Shown here piece by piece: positions 23,441 through 39,278 of a stretch of 64,000 nucleotides of DNA. The notes under the pieces are model-generated. The model did no database searches. It worked only from the letters and a program-made list of their open reading frames with translations, and was not told the DNA's origin. A program made the translations under genes and the position numbers. Origin of the DNA: Adiantum capillus-veneris (taxonomy: Eukaryota > Streptophyta > Polypodiopsida > Polypodiales > Pteridaceae). The DNA lies in assembly GCA_014529385.2 (NCBI GenBank), contig CM043952.1:150873057-150937056 (forward strand), written 5' to 3'. Positions within the stretch are counted from its first letter, which is position 1. The number at the start of each line of letters is the position of its first letter.

Positions 23441-24585
23441 ATGCTTGAAGCTAAAGATTACTCTCTTATGGGAGGATGTCTTTACTACAGACATAGACTC
23501 TGTGTACCCAGAGACCCAGCTTTAAAGAAGGTTATTTTGTATGAAGCACACGATAGCCCTACATCTGGACATCTAGGCTATGCTAAGACTCTTCATGCTG
23601 TCAGGAGGAGTTACTTTTGGTCTGGAATGAAAGGAGACATACTTCGCTATGTGAGGCAATTTCTTTCTTGTCAGTGGATAAAAGTTGAAAGAATCAAGTT
23701 ACCAAGGCAACTTCAACCTCTTGACATACCCCAGATGAAATGGGAATGCATCAGTATGGACTTTGTCACGGGATTACCTTCTACAGGAGGTTATGATTCT
23801 ATTTTCGTGGTTGTTGATATGCTCACAAAAGTGGCTCATCTAATACCCGTAAAGACAACCTTTACTGCTTCAGATATTAGCCGGGTATTCATCAAGGAGA
23901 TTTTTAGGTTACATGGTCTACCCAAGCGTATCGTCAGTGATAGAGATGCCAAGTTTACATCAAAATTTTGGACTTCTCTTTTCCAATCTATTGGGTCACA
24001 ATTAGCCTTCAGTACAGCGTATCATCCGCAGACAGATGGGAAAACTGAAAGGGTTAATCAATTCATTGAGGACATTCTCGGAGCCTATTGTTCGCAAGAG
24101 CCAACGAAGTGGTTACAATATCTACCTTTGGTGGAGTATGCTTATAATTCTTCCGAACACAGAAGCATTGGAATGTCACCCTTCAAAGCTCTTTATGGAC
24201 AGGACTGTTTAGCACCACTGAAATTCTCAGATCCAACCATCAGGGTAGAAGCCTCTAGGAAGATGTTAGAAGATATGGAAGCTCAGACTAGAGGTATTCG
24301 CCAAGACATTCAAGCCGCTCAGGATAGATAGAAGCACTATGCAGATAAGAAGCGTTCGGAAAGAACTTTCAAAGAAGGAGATAAGGTTTTTCTGCAAGTC
24401 CGACCAAAGAAAATAAACTTATCTCTAGGCAAATACAAGAAACTAAGCCCAAGGTATTGTGGACCATTCGAGATTGTTAAGGTTGTGAGTGACCAGGCCT
24501 ACAAGCTAAAGTTACCTGCAAACTTGAAGGTTCATGATGTATTCCATGTCAGCTTACTCAAACCCTATATTCCTAATCCTAATTA
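23441..24585 (+). pseudogene. Integrase of chromovirus B
   Basis: The zinc module has HDSPTSGHLGYAKTLHAVRR and YVRQFLSCQ. The first of the paired cysteines (usually CxxC) is F, so the module is probably defective. Catalytic core: ECISMDFVTGLPS, RIVSDRDAKFTSKFW and AYHPQTDGKTERVNQFIED (D, D, E all present). After a stop at 24329 the C-terminal domain continues with YADKKRSERTFKEGDKVFL, YCGPFEIVKVV and HDVFHVSLLKPYIPNP. Confidence 0.92.
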
Positions 24586-24589
24586 ATTC

Positions 24590-24793
24590 TTGGACTCAGA
24601 TCAAATAGTCATGCCAGCACAAGGAGTTCTTGAGCTCCAACCTGACTATGTACTTGAAACAAGGGAAAGAAAGTTACGCAACAGAACTATCACAGAGCAT
24701 CTAGTAAAGTGGAAGGATTACCCTAAAGAAGATGCAACTTGGGAAAACAAACCAACGCTCATAAAAGATTACCCAAACACATTCTTGAGATGA
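24590..24793 (+). pseudogene. Chromodomain at the integrase C-terminus of B
   Basis: 67 codons with VLETRERKLRNRTITEHLVK followed by WKDYPKEDATWE, the classic chromodomain core (WKxxPxxxATWE). In chromoviruses this module binds histone marks and steers integration into heterochromatin. It defines B as a chromovirus. Stops before it (24586) cut it off from integrase. Confidence 0.93.
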
Positions 24794-24811
24794 GGACATC
24801 TCAAAATATTC

Positions 24812-24824
24812 ACGTTGGGGAGGT
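24812..24824 (+). other. Polypurine tract of B
   Basis: GTTGGGGAGGT ends immediately before the 3' LTR start at 24825, the expected place for the plus-strand primer. Confidence 0.6.
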
Positions 24825-26766
24825 TGTAAGGTCTTTGACCCCGACCAAAAAAGAGCACCATTGTACCATGAAATGAATATAATGGAAAAAGTTACTATTT
24901 TTAGCAGTTTTTCGAATTCTGTCAGTGCCATGATGTTTAGAATTTTTTAAAGTTTTGAAATGTGAATTAAAATAATTTTTTAAAAAAAATTCCAAAAATA
25001 ATAAGTTTTTGGTCACCCGAACCGTCCAGTTTTGACCGTTTTGAAAAACTGCACCCGTACCCCGAATTTGAAAAAATGCAATTTCGGACCCCGAGGGCTG
25101 CTAAATATGGTAGGTACTCGGACCAGTACGCCTTATTTAGAGCTTAGTATAGCAATTTACAACATTAAATTCCAACTCGTATGGGCCGTTTTAGCCTAAA
25201 ACCAATTTTTCCTAAAGTTGTGCGTTGAGGCACAGGGGCTCCAGGCTATGTGGGAACATGTCCCAGACCACTTAGAGCCTGCTTTAGCAGCTAGGGGGCG
25301 CCCTCTTGTCTTGTGGGAGTTTTGGGAGTTGTGGGAGAGTTTCCAAGCTTGAGAGTGAGTGTGAGAGCCAGTTAGACTAGCTAACTGGACACTTGGTAGG
25401 CAGGAAACTAGACTTGCCCTCCATGATGTGAGAGCTCACATAGTTTTTGGAGGAGAAGCAAAGAAGGGAATGCTGCCGGATTCTCGTCTTGAGAACTCAT
25501 TTGGATCAAAAAATTGAGAGGATTTCAGCCCCTAATCACGGTAATCATGATTTAATTTATGCTCTTCTGTAATCCTCTTCATCATTCTCTTAACTCCCCA
25601 TCTACTATGCTTAATCCTAGCTATATTTCCCAATAGCTTCTCTCTAATTCTGCATATCTATATTCCATTACATAATCATCATCCAATAGTTAAATATGCA
25701 GCCATTAATCACTCCTAATCATAGATTAATGTATGATTAGAAGAGAATTCTCTCTCTAGGCAGCATAGTAATTAATTGTTAAGCCGGTAATGATGTAGAT
25801 TTGATGAAATTCATTCTCTTACCACACAATAACTAAGTCAGATTCAATTTTCTCATACATTAAGATGTGATTAAGGTAAAATTAATCTATCATTAAGCCA
25901 CTAAGAAGAGAATTTTCTCTCACCTATGCATGCTCTTTCTAATTGCATTAGGAAAGTGATTGAGCTTGCTTAATTCATCTCTCTTGTAATTTAATTAGTA
26001 AAATTCTGAAATTCTTAATCATCTAAGCCAAGTGATTAACTTTAGAGCCGGTTCCCATAGGACAAGTAAAGTATTATCCATAAAATTACTATGTCTCGAA
26101 GGAAAAATCTAACCCTCTTGTATAAGGGGGATTGTTCAATGATTCTAATCTATCATTTGGATTGTTATGATGCTCTTGCACATTAGCTCTTTTCTCCAAG
26201 TTTATCATTTAAAGTAGTGAGTATAAAATGGCCCGGGTTAAGAGAACTCGCTTCGGTGGTGCCCACGACCGTGAGGCGGAAACGAGCAATGTGAATGGAA
26301 AAAGAAAAGCTCCATTGTGGTAGTAATTAGGACACACAAGGAATTGTGAGTGTGGGGGTGAAAACTGGGGGCTTGGTTCAGGTTGCCAATGCCTATGAGA
26401 AGGGTGGTCCCGATTGGTCAGGAACTCTCTGTCCCCATAGTGTTTAAATCGACACTAGTAATACTCATTGCCCCTAGAGCGGCGAAGTCTCAAGTGTACA
26501 TGCCTCTGAAACATGGGGAAAAAGGCACTCGGGATTTCTCTCCTCTTGGAAGGTGGGTCTTAGGATTGCTAGATAGGTTAAGTACGCTTCCCCTGCGAGG
26601 TAGAGCTAGATCTCTTGCTAGTAGGCGCGAACTCGACTCACCTTGTGATGAGAGATCGTCCGCTAGTTGAACCCTGAACCACTTTGTTTTCTTCTTCTAT
26701 AGATCTAGTGGCCAGCAGGTTTACCATCAGATCCACCGTTTGATACGGCGGGGTGGGGACCTCACA
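24825..26766 (+). repeat. 3' LTR of B, internally deleted
   Basis: 1,942 bp, collinear with the 5' LTR. It lacks the DNA transposon (one intact TTAA at about 25867), the CA arrays, and the part matching 17838-19269. The last loss is at a CCAT repeated at both edges in the longer copy, which suggests a deletion by short-homology repair. Confidence 0.88.
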
Positions 26767-28681
26767 GACTTATGAAGCCCTGGATAGAGTACTCACCTTT
26801 GGATTGACTTGTCGTCAATTTTCACTCGTTCCAATTGCAACTTTCTGTCACGCCACTGATTCCTCATTTGCTACCTGATTCTTGTACAAGCTTTAATCAA
26901 GTTAGCTATTTTTCTATAAAGACAATGGAGCTCTGGAGAACTCTCATGATTGGTCTATGTGTATCACTTCAAATCGTGCTATGGAGGTCAAGATTTGACT
27001 TTCAGATTCGACTTTAGCAAAATCAAAGGTCTAATCTGCAACCTGTAAACTGAGTGTATCTGTACCAATTTTGATCCGATTGACCCCAAAATTTTCATGT
27101 GGCTTTATATTATGATGGTCTAACACTATATAAGCCCAAAAGTCAAAATTGAAGTCTCTGGATAGCAGAAGTAAATAATCACGATTATTTACTTTTGTCG
27201 GATTGGTTTGGTAAGTATACAACTTGTTAAAGCCCTTGGACAAGTTTCAATAAGTTTGGATAAAATTTGATCAAGTTTACCAACTGTTCCGTGTCCGCAG
27301 ACTCTGATTTCGAGAATCTGGCTTAAGTCTCATTTTTATGGTCCAAATTTCACCAAAATTGATTTGTGGGGTCTACTTGATGTGCTTGACCTTGTGGTAT
27401 ACTCAAATTTGCAAAATCATCAAGTTTTGAAGCAGATGTAAATAATCGCGATTATTTACTCTAGCTAAATTTTTGTAAGTTTTTGCCCCAACTTTGACAC
27501 AGATCTTTTAAGCACCTCCAGTTAAGGTCACTAGCCAAGTTTCATCAAGTTTGGATAATTTTTGGTCAAATGGTCATCATTTCTCTGTCCGCAGACTAAC
27601 TTTGTAATTTTAGTCACAATTTTCAATCCAGTGATTCAAATCTTTACCAAATTAGTTTTGTGGGCTTATTACAACATGGTAAAGCTAGTGGTATGCCAAC
27701 TTGGTCAAAAAAGTTCAAAAACAAATTTTTGCAAATTTTTTGTCAACTGAGCATGTACACATGTTTGTCACATCAATATAAGCCTATGGATCAATTTTTC
27801 AACAAGTTTGGATAATTTTCTTTCCCAATTTACAAGCAAGATTCAAAAAGTCAGTACAAACTTTAGTTTTTATCCTGTTTTTTGTCAGTTTAGTGATCCA
27901 AATCTTTTGGGCCTTTACAAAAGTTGTTTGTACACATGCAATAAGTCAACGGTATGAACCTTGGCCAATTTAGAGCAGAAAGTTAATTATTGCGATTATT
28001 AACTTGAGGCTTGAAATGAACATTTTTTTGCAATTCTTTCAACGACAGTCTTTTTATGATGTTTTTTAAGCCTATAAGTCAAGTCAAAACTTAATTTGGC
28101 CTAAAATGTGAAGAAAAGTAAATAATCTGAGTTTTGGTCATCTTCTTGAAATTTTTACCTCGAAGTGTCTTTGAGCTTACCCACTGGTTCGGACAACGCT
28201 TAGGCTTACTCTCCAGTCAGATTGAGTGAATTCGAGTCTTTTCAAGCTATTTCTAGCCGTAGACCTGAAATTCTGTAACTTTACATAAACAACTCACAGA
28301 TGATTCGTTTGGAGTGAGAAATGTTCTGAAATCCACCTCGGATCCTACTTACCCTAATCCTAGTTTCTCATGCAATGGGGTTGTGGAAAGTGTTCACAAA
28401 CACTCGTTTTCTTGTGTTTTTTATGTTTTTCAGAGTCTTGATCTTAAGACTTGTCTCATCTACCAATCATTCTCCAAATCCTAATCTAAATTTACAATCC
28501 TATAGTCCTAAAGGTACTCAGCAAGTACGATTACTTCCAAGCTACCTCTACACAGCAAAAGACGACAATCTTAAGCTATGCGGTTTTTAAAAGAAAATTT
28601 TGAACTCTAGGCGAACCTGGAGGAATTTAAAGGACAACTACACAAGACACTCGTGTTTTTCCCTAGTTTAGGTCTCTTCGA
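26767..28681 (-). other. Leader of element A between primer site and gag
   Basis: No protein-coding sequence recognised. On the minus strand a donor-like AGG|GTAAGTAGG lies at about 28350. The palindromic motif occurs at 27171, 27438 and 27982 and as a half copy at 28118. Repeated phrases such as CAAGTTTGGATAA and GTGGTATGCCAA show that much of the leader is an old degenerate tandem repeat like the spacer at 3608-5056. The part nearest gag is separated by element B. Confidence 0.6.
27171..28127. repeat. Palindrome array in the leader of A
   Basis: Copies at 27171-27192 (one mismatch), 27438-27459 (perfect: core TAAATAATCGCGATTATTTA with G and C at the ends) and 27982-28003 (variant with TTAATTATTGCG), plus a half copy at 28118-28127. 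A further half copy sits in the LTR at 29035-29050. Spacing of full copies is about 267 and 544, compatible with a unit of about 270-290 bp. Confidence 0.85.
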
Positions 28682-28699
28682 TCCCCGTCAGCAGCGCCA
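28682..28699 (-). other. Primer binding site of A
   Basis: TGGCGCTGCTGACGGGGA on the minus strand, two bases after the LTR end CCCACA. It resembles the TGGCGCCGTTGCCGGGGA class used by Athila/Tat-type elements, often assigned to tRNA-Asp. Confidence 0.8.
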
Positions 28700-28701
28700 A
28701 A

Positions 28702-29609
28702 TGTGGGACGCATGTCTAACCTCACCATCCTATCTTATTGCAGTATTAGCGAGAACCACGATTAATTTGTCAAACCATGGGACGAAGCTGACTCAACTAG
28801 TGCATAGAGGCTACAAGAGATTGTCAATCTCTCGGAAAAAAACTAACAACTCGCATCTAACTCATGCTACACTCAAGTAACTGAAATCACCAAAAGCCAA
28901 TTGTTCATCGACAAGCAAATCACATCCGTTACAGCATCAAATGACATCCAAACGTAATGAAACTTCTAGGACAAGTTTATAAGACCTAAGCACACATGCC
29001 TATGGCCTCAAATCCCACTTTAGTTCAAGTTCCAAATCGCGATTATTAACAGCAGTGGATTCTTAACCTAGTCATTTTCGACCCAAAATGCATCTAAATG
29101 CTTAGCAATGATGCCCCAATACCCCGCCTATGCTTAGTTTTCAATTTGAAAGTGTAAATTCCTAGTTATAATGAAATTAGGCCGCGGTTCGGCGATGCCA
29201 AAAGCTACGAAATATTGTGAATGGCTTACGTCAATACGTAGAGCTCTTACCTGCGGTTGCAATGCAACAAACGCATTCGCAATGTGACAACCGGAGAGGG
29301 AGTAGGAAGCGCGAGAAGGAGAGAAGTGAGCGTCGTTAACTCACGCTTTGTATTTCTTATCCAAAAACTTACAAAAATTGACTTTTATACCTTAGCCAAG
29401 GTTTTTGAGTGGTCAAAACTAATAATTTGGAGTTCTGCCAAAGCTGGGAATTGACTGGCTGATACAATCTGGAAGCTTGTAGCCCCGGCTCATTAATTAC
29501 AAAGTTTACCAAGAAAATAGGAGTTACAATATTTCCGATTTATCAAAATAATATTTGTTTTATAAGGAGAACTCCGAAAAATGGTGTCCACGTTAGCTTG
29601 TTGCTAACA
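28702..29609 (-). repeat. 5' LTR of element A
   Basis: On the minus strand it starts TGTTAGCAACAAGCTAACGT at 29609 and ends CCCACA at 28702, 908 bp. The first 18 bases form an inverted repeat (TTAGC...GCTAA), a feature shared with the LTRs of D, E1 and, more weakly, E2. No second copy for length comparison lies in the window except its first bases at 11-1. Confidence 0.75.
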
Positions 29610-29615
29610 TTGTTC

Positions 29616-29764
29616 ACGTGTGTCAGTCTGTATGCACCATTTATTGAGTGTGTCTTTGGTGCTTAAATTGAAAGTGAATTCAAGATCATGTGTGTGCACT
29701 AAATCTTGGGATATTTTCAAATCTTTACCTACCAAATCTTTAGTTACTCTGTGTATGTATGTGT
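29616..29764. other. Short flank between A and the duplicated block
   Basis: No feature recognised apart from a GTATGTATGTGTGTGT run at its right end (about 29750-29772) that abuts the first duplicated block. Confidence 0.4.
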
Positions 29765-30022
29765 GTGTGTGTAGCAATTTTAAATCTATATATATACACG
29801 CAAACGAACACTAACTGTTCACAGACCAACAATTCTAGAAAAGTACAATGGATTTGTGCAATAATTTATTTGCAGTTGAAAATAAATTTTGTACAAGGTA
29901 ATGAAGATAACAGAATATAGCTCAGGAAACCGCAAACCCAAAATTTGGGAAATTTTGCTTCACATTAAGAGATCCACCATTTGTTAAGAACCGAATGTTT
30001 TAATCAAGGAAGGTAGCCCTCA

Positions 30023-31785
30023 TCTGCACCCATAGCCACAAGAAAACAATTCGTTAGCACGTGACTGTATGCAGGTGATGCTGGGCATCCCAGTTGTTAT
30101 CCATGTCACCATAAAAAAAACATAGTTCTTAACTTGTAATTTGTTCTTTTAGATAAAAAAGTTTCTCGGCTTTTCTGCCAATCTGATACGGAAAGTGACA
30201 AACCCCATAGAGCAGCCATAAATCTGGTTTATTTCTTGATTATATATCCTTAAGATTTTAGGAGTTAAGGAGAATATCAAAATTTAACCAGAACTTCATC
30301 CCTAACCAGATTGGAGCGACTTATATTCTATAGATTTATGCACAAGCAATCTTAAGCCAGGACCTAATCTTACCACTTTCTTGTAAATATACATCTTTTT
30401 GAAACTGATACTATTTTTGGAACCAGTTTTATAACCAAGTTGAGATATCCCCAAAAAAAACTCAGTATTTACCACTTTACATACCTGAGATACCCCCATC
30501 TTAGATAAATTCACTACCTTTATCAACAAATAACCTTGTTATTATGTCATGTCCAACATACTGCTGCCCCATGTCAGCTAACACTTGTATACCAAAATAC
30601 ATTGGACGACTCAGTCACTTAGAGCCAGCTCAGACACCGTCCGAGAAAGAAATATCTTAAAAGTCTCCGGCGAGGCTCAGCTAAAGGAAAAAATTATGAC
30701 ATACTCATCGTATCAAGCACCTTTTTTAATCAACCTACTAGAAGCATTTTGTGGTATAAACAGCAAGATGTTAGAAAAAGACTAGTTAATATATACTTGA
30801 GAGAAAATAAAAAGCTAGCAGTCAATGGCCAGCAAATATTATTGAATATTCGAAGGTCCAACGAACTATGGCTAGTAAAATCAGTGTATATGCTGACTTG
30901 GTGAGCAGTAACAGGAAACATTCACTAATATTCCCATATTGTGAAGTACTATGGTAAAAAAAGTCCAAGTAAATTTGAAACCAGCTATCTACCACACTCC
31001 TGTACATGATGCCACTCATTTCCTACAAAATATCCGACACTAGGGAAATACACCCGAAGTATTCAGTAATTCCTCAATATCTTTTAGTTAAATCAGTAAA
31101 ATAGACGTCTGTTCTAAAAAAATCAGTCCAAGATCTGTTGCATTATCTGAGTACTACAATTCAATTTGTTTTCCAACTTACCAAGGTAATCGAACCATCA
31201 GGGTCACTGTTTTGAGTTTATTTTTAAGTTAATTTTTCTATGAAATTCAAGCATTTATTCAGAGCCCTGAAGTACCCACTACATAAGTGCTTACCTTCTT
31301 TTGAGAAGTAAAAAAAACTTCATAGAAATACCAATTTCCATTTAGACACCATGCCATAGTAATAAGTACAATCATTCATTAACATATCCTCGAAACCTGG
31401 CAGTTATCTCAGCTAAAAAACCGTCTTCAAAACCCAGACTTTATTCGCCACACCGCTTTTTCCATGGAAATCTAACATTATTATAGAATCACTACTTCAC
31501 ATCTGTTATTAAGTAAACCTATAGTAAAATTACCAATGATTCTTAGCAATATGAGCTACATACCATAAATAAGAAAGAAACAGATTTTCAGAGCCTGGTT
31601 CTTTTTACAAAAGGACAGATTGAGCAAATTTCCAAAATTTTCATTTTCCAAAGAAATAAGCTACAGCCAGATCTTCCGGTTTAGACAATCTCTCAACTGA
31701 CTCAAGAGCAAAACATATTTATGTTAACCTGTAGATTAGGAGCCGAGGAAGCCTCCACAATCGTCTTCTCAAAATTTTTCGGCAT
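30023..31785 (-). other. Possible intron-rich gene (minus strand), copy 1; unrecognised
   Basis: Candidate exons with consensus-like splice sites: 31785-31729 (ATG, 19 codons MPKNFEKTIVEASSAPNLQ, donor CAG|GTTAAC), 31206-31182 (25 nt between AACAG and GTAAGT, could read DPDGSITL), 30517-30485 (33 nt, VVNLSKMGVSQ, between AAAG and GTATGT) and from 30023 (acceptor GGTGCAG, then a stop within about 20 nt). An upstream donor-like CACAAG|GTGAGT lies at about 31890. Copy 2 keeps the same sites. No family was recognised, and it may be a host gene, a captured fragment or a non-coding transcript. Confidence 0.3.
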
Positions 31786-33108
31786 GTTGAGCCCACAGCA
31801 TTCAGCAGATAATCACTCACACAGTATTGAACTCACACACATAGAGAGGTGAAAACGGAAAACGCTGCTAAGTGAGTATGAGTACTCACCTTGTGAGTCA
31901 TTTATACATGTTGATGCCCATCTGTAGAAGACGCGACACCCAGTTGTACCACTACAATCGAGGTCGCTAATGAGGGCATATCCTCAAGGATTACCACGAG
32001 CCAAAGATCCTGCGATTATAGACCCTTTCGCGCTACTTCTGCTTACCCTAATCGGCTGCAGACCCACACCCAAGTATAGGCGGTAGCGTGCAGCAGTAGG
32101 CACGATCAATTAATGCAGGGAATACAAAACCAACTACAGAGCATTTTCATTTACCCTAAAAAAAGAGTAAAGATAGTTTTAAGTTACATGCAAGGACAGG
32201 CCATATTGTCCGCCACCTCATGGCACCAAATAACAATGTATTCCCATAGTCTATACCCGGTCCGAGTTATTGCATCCAGCCTTGGAAGACCATACCCAGC
32301 GTTTCTCATATAATTCCCCGAACTATACAGTAAGCTCATGTCATGCTAAAAGGTGAGAGATTAAACACTATTGGGTAGTTTTTATTATTTCCATTTTGGT
32401 CTCGGAGTCGTAAAGTGGGTTCATAAAAGAGAAAGTGATATTTTTACAAAAACTGAGTCCAGAGTAACTTTTCTGGAGCAACTACAGCTACATTGCACAC
32501 CCGGTGTAACAAACCCTGTTACAGAACATTTTCTGAACAATGAAAAGATGGTATTAAGTTAAATGCAAGGACAGTTCATATTGTACACCACATACCCAAT
32601 TGCAATAGATAACAATCTATTCCATAGTCGATACCTGGTCCGTAAATTTGTTACGAGTTTATTGTATCAGACCTCGGATGATCATACATAGCAGGTTTAC
32701 ACTTACTTCCCAACCCTATACTAAGCTTTATGTCATTCAGCTATCCACTAGGGTAAAATATGCCCCGATCTTAACGGTGAGAGTATAATCAGTTTTGGGT
32801 AATCTATTTTCTTTCCAATCTGGTCTAGGAGTCATAAAAGTGGGTCTATAAAAGATGGGTGATATTCTTACAAAAACCAAGTGCAGAGTAACATTTCCAG
32901 AGTTAGCATCTTCAGCTAATTTGCTTACCCGGAGTATCTAACAAATTATGGCATACAATTAAGAACAGATTTTTTCCATTGCAACTGTACATCTTTATCT
33001 GTCAAGTACATCTACTCGGAGAGCAACCTTACTCCGTTATGAACTTCATTTATTTTCGCAATTAGGAACCCTGTTTCCCAAACTAAGTGGTGGACCTATC
33101 AGGACCCA

Positions 33109-33417
33109 GTGACGCGAGTGACTCTTTGGGGTTGTGAGCATTTCAAAAACAATATCCGATTGGCGATGGTTACTGAGGCACTGGGCCTAGGGCCACAGTA
33201 TTATTACATAGAACATTCAATAAATCCAGGTTTTTCAGATCGGTTATACCTGCTAGCCCAGTTTCTACCTTCTTATAGGATTTTCTTGTACCGTAGTTAT
33301 GGTCATCAACTAAGAGGATATTTTAACAGTACTCCCCGCACTCGGGAATATGGGGTAGCCTTGGCGACTCGTATCATACCTTTAGCTGAGCGTCCAAACA
33401 CTTGTTACATACTGTGA
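33109..33417 (+). other. Open frame kept in both duplicated blocks, copy 1
   Basis: 102 codons starting MTRVTLWGCEHFKNN; the homologue at 37359 has 118 codons. They differ by about a dozen substitutions and a three-base indel that keeps the frame. Composition is not low complexity. No family recognised and no splice or promoter evidence, so the frame may be open by chance. Confidence 0.3.
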
Positions 33418-33514
33418 CAGTTGTTTGTGTGATCATGTAATGGGCGGCATAATAGAGATGTAGATGAAGGGCTCCTGAAATAATTATAGCTAAGCTTTTT
33501 TTGTCGAGCGAAGT

Positions 33515-33518
<4 letters not shown>

Positions 33519-33572
<54 letters not shown>
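33519..33572. repeat. TG dinucleotide array
   Basis: 27 uninterrupted TG units at the right end of duplicated block 1. Confidence 0.98.
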
Positions 33573-33576
<4 letters not shown>

Positions 33577-34020
33577 CCCACCCATTCCCAGGCACCATAT
33601 CCTATGAGGTAGTAGACTCCATAGAATAGGGGCCTACTACCACAGGAAGTGTTTGTATTAATTTGCAACATGCTATGCTGTAGTTAGATTTTGTTCTGAT
33701 TTAAGTAGACTTATCAAATTTTGTAAGTCAAACTTAAGGTAGGTCCAGTTTTTTTTTCTAGGGAGTTGCAGATCTTTTTTTGTAAACCCATTATTAAAGA
33801 ACTTGGTAATCAGAGTATTGAGAACGAGAATCATGAATATAGAGTGGAATGGTAGTGCTAGCAACCTTTCACCAGTCAGGTTAAAAAGAACCACTGAGAC
33901 TGTGTGATAGCACCCCTGCCTACTAGAGTATAAAAAATTATACTATAATAGGCGATTATTTCTAGAGTCATTGTCTGAGAGAGGTCAACAATTAAGTCAA
34001 TCTCTCTTTTGCGTTTATTC
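33573..34020. other. Spacer between the duplicated blocks
   Basis: About 450 bp not found in the block itself, and nothing recognised. It ends in a short TGTGTG, so each block is flanked by TG runs. Confidence 0.5.
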
Positions 34021-38609
<4,589 letters not shown>

Positions 38610-38849
38610 CTAGCCATGCATGCAAAGAAGGTCTAGTGCAAACGCAAAAGTCCCCAAACTTGGTTGGCAATGCTTTCTTCCTGTGTCAAGACACAAATCC
38701 TTAGAATGGGCTTCATCTAAAGGTTTGAAATCATCCCAGTGCCAGCAGAGCACATCATTCCCTGCGTACAAACAAGAGACCCCCAAGGTGTTGGAGCTCC
38801 AAAAAAGATGAACCGTTGCATAACAACATGAGGAGAAAGGGCTACCCAC
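38610..38849 (-). pseudogene. Possible coding remnant, unknown family
   Basis: 79 codons on the minus strand with non-repetitive, coding-like composition, including VLCWHWDDFKPLDEAHSKDL. The plus strand is also open over part of it. It may belong with the remnant at 39863-40430 on the same strand. No family recognised. Confidence 0.25.
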
Positions 38850-39193
38850 AAACTAAGGCTCCCTCCCATCAGAGAACCCACTAAGTGAAGACCTTTCCCG
38901 GTCTCACCCCCATCCAAATTATGCATTGCTATATCCAAGTTTCATATGAACAACTATGTTACATCTTATAAACTACTAAGGATTACCCCATACGTGTCAC
39001 ACATATATCTATATGTATCATATAATGGAAATGAGAGTTGCCCAGGGTGCACAAAACCCATATCTCTCCCTCTCAAAAATGTATTTTTGCAAGAGCTCCC
39101 CCTATCATATAATCCTTCACCTGGCATCATACTTACTTCCAACATTATCAAGAGGCACATGCTAGGTCTGCTCTCCGCATGTGCGCATTTCCA

Positions 39194-39197
<4 letters not shown>

Positions 39198-39276
<79 letters not shown>
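39198..39276. repeat. CT dinucleotide array
   Basis: About 39 uninterrupted CT units. Confidence 0.98.

Positions 39277-39278
<2 letters not shown>

Larger units (their letters stand above)
14884..26766 (+). mobile_element. Chromovirus (Ty3/gypsy) B, inserted in the leader of A
   Basis: Plus-strand element with direct LTRs (14884-19722 and 24825-26766, both starting TGTAAGGTCT and ending CCTCACA), an initiator tRNA-Met-type primer site, gag with one CCHC knuckle, protease, RT, RNase H, integrase and a C-terminal chromodomain. Its left flank (ends 14883) and right flank (starts 26767) are both non-coding leader of element A, so B landed inside A. LTR copies differ by base changes and large indels, so the insertion is not recent. 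All reading frames are broken. Confidence 0.92.
1..29609 (-). mobile_element. Giant Ty3/gypsy LTR retrotransposon A, split by element B
   Basis: Minus-strand element. A 5' LTR at 28702-29609 is followed by a TGGCGC-type primer site. Gag, protease, RT, RNase H and integrase run in order from 14795 to 7053. Below them come a second retropepsin-like region, a spacer, a long extra ORF (3607-282), a purine-rich tract at 12-27, and bases 11-1, which read TATTAGCAGCA on the minus strand. These match the LTR start TGTTAGCAACA with two mismatches, so the window edge appears to fall just inside the 3' LTR. With B (14884-26766) removed, about 17.7 kb remains, which is large for a gypsy element. There is no chromodomain, and the gag/protease style fits the Tat/Athila side of the family (inference). 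Stops and frameshifts throughout indicate an inactive copy. The identity of the 3' LTR rests on only 11 bases. Confidence 0.8.
29765..33518. repeat. Duplicated block, copy 1 (about 3.75 kb)
   Basis: Direct repeat of 34021-37773, offset about 4,250-4,285, highly similar with scattered substitutions and small indels (for example a 30-base segment at about 34500 absent here). Both copies are bounded on both sides by TG runs. No retroelement genes. Short exon-like segments on the minus strand are described separately. AT-rich, with candidate splice sites such as CTTG|GTAAGT (31182/31181). Confidence 0.88.

Noticed and set aside
3790-28127. Palindromic motif array as a CRISPR array
   Set aside because: Spacing of about 285 bp, degenerate repeated flanks instead of unique short spacers, and a plant-type retroelement context.
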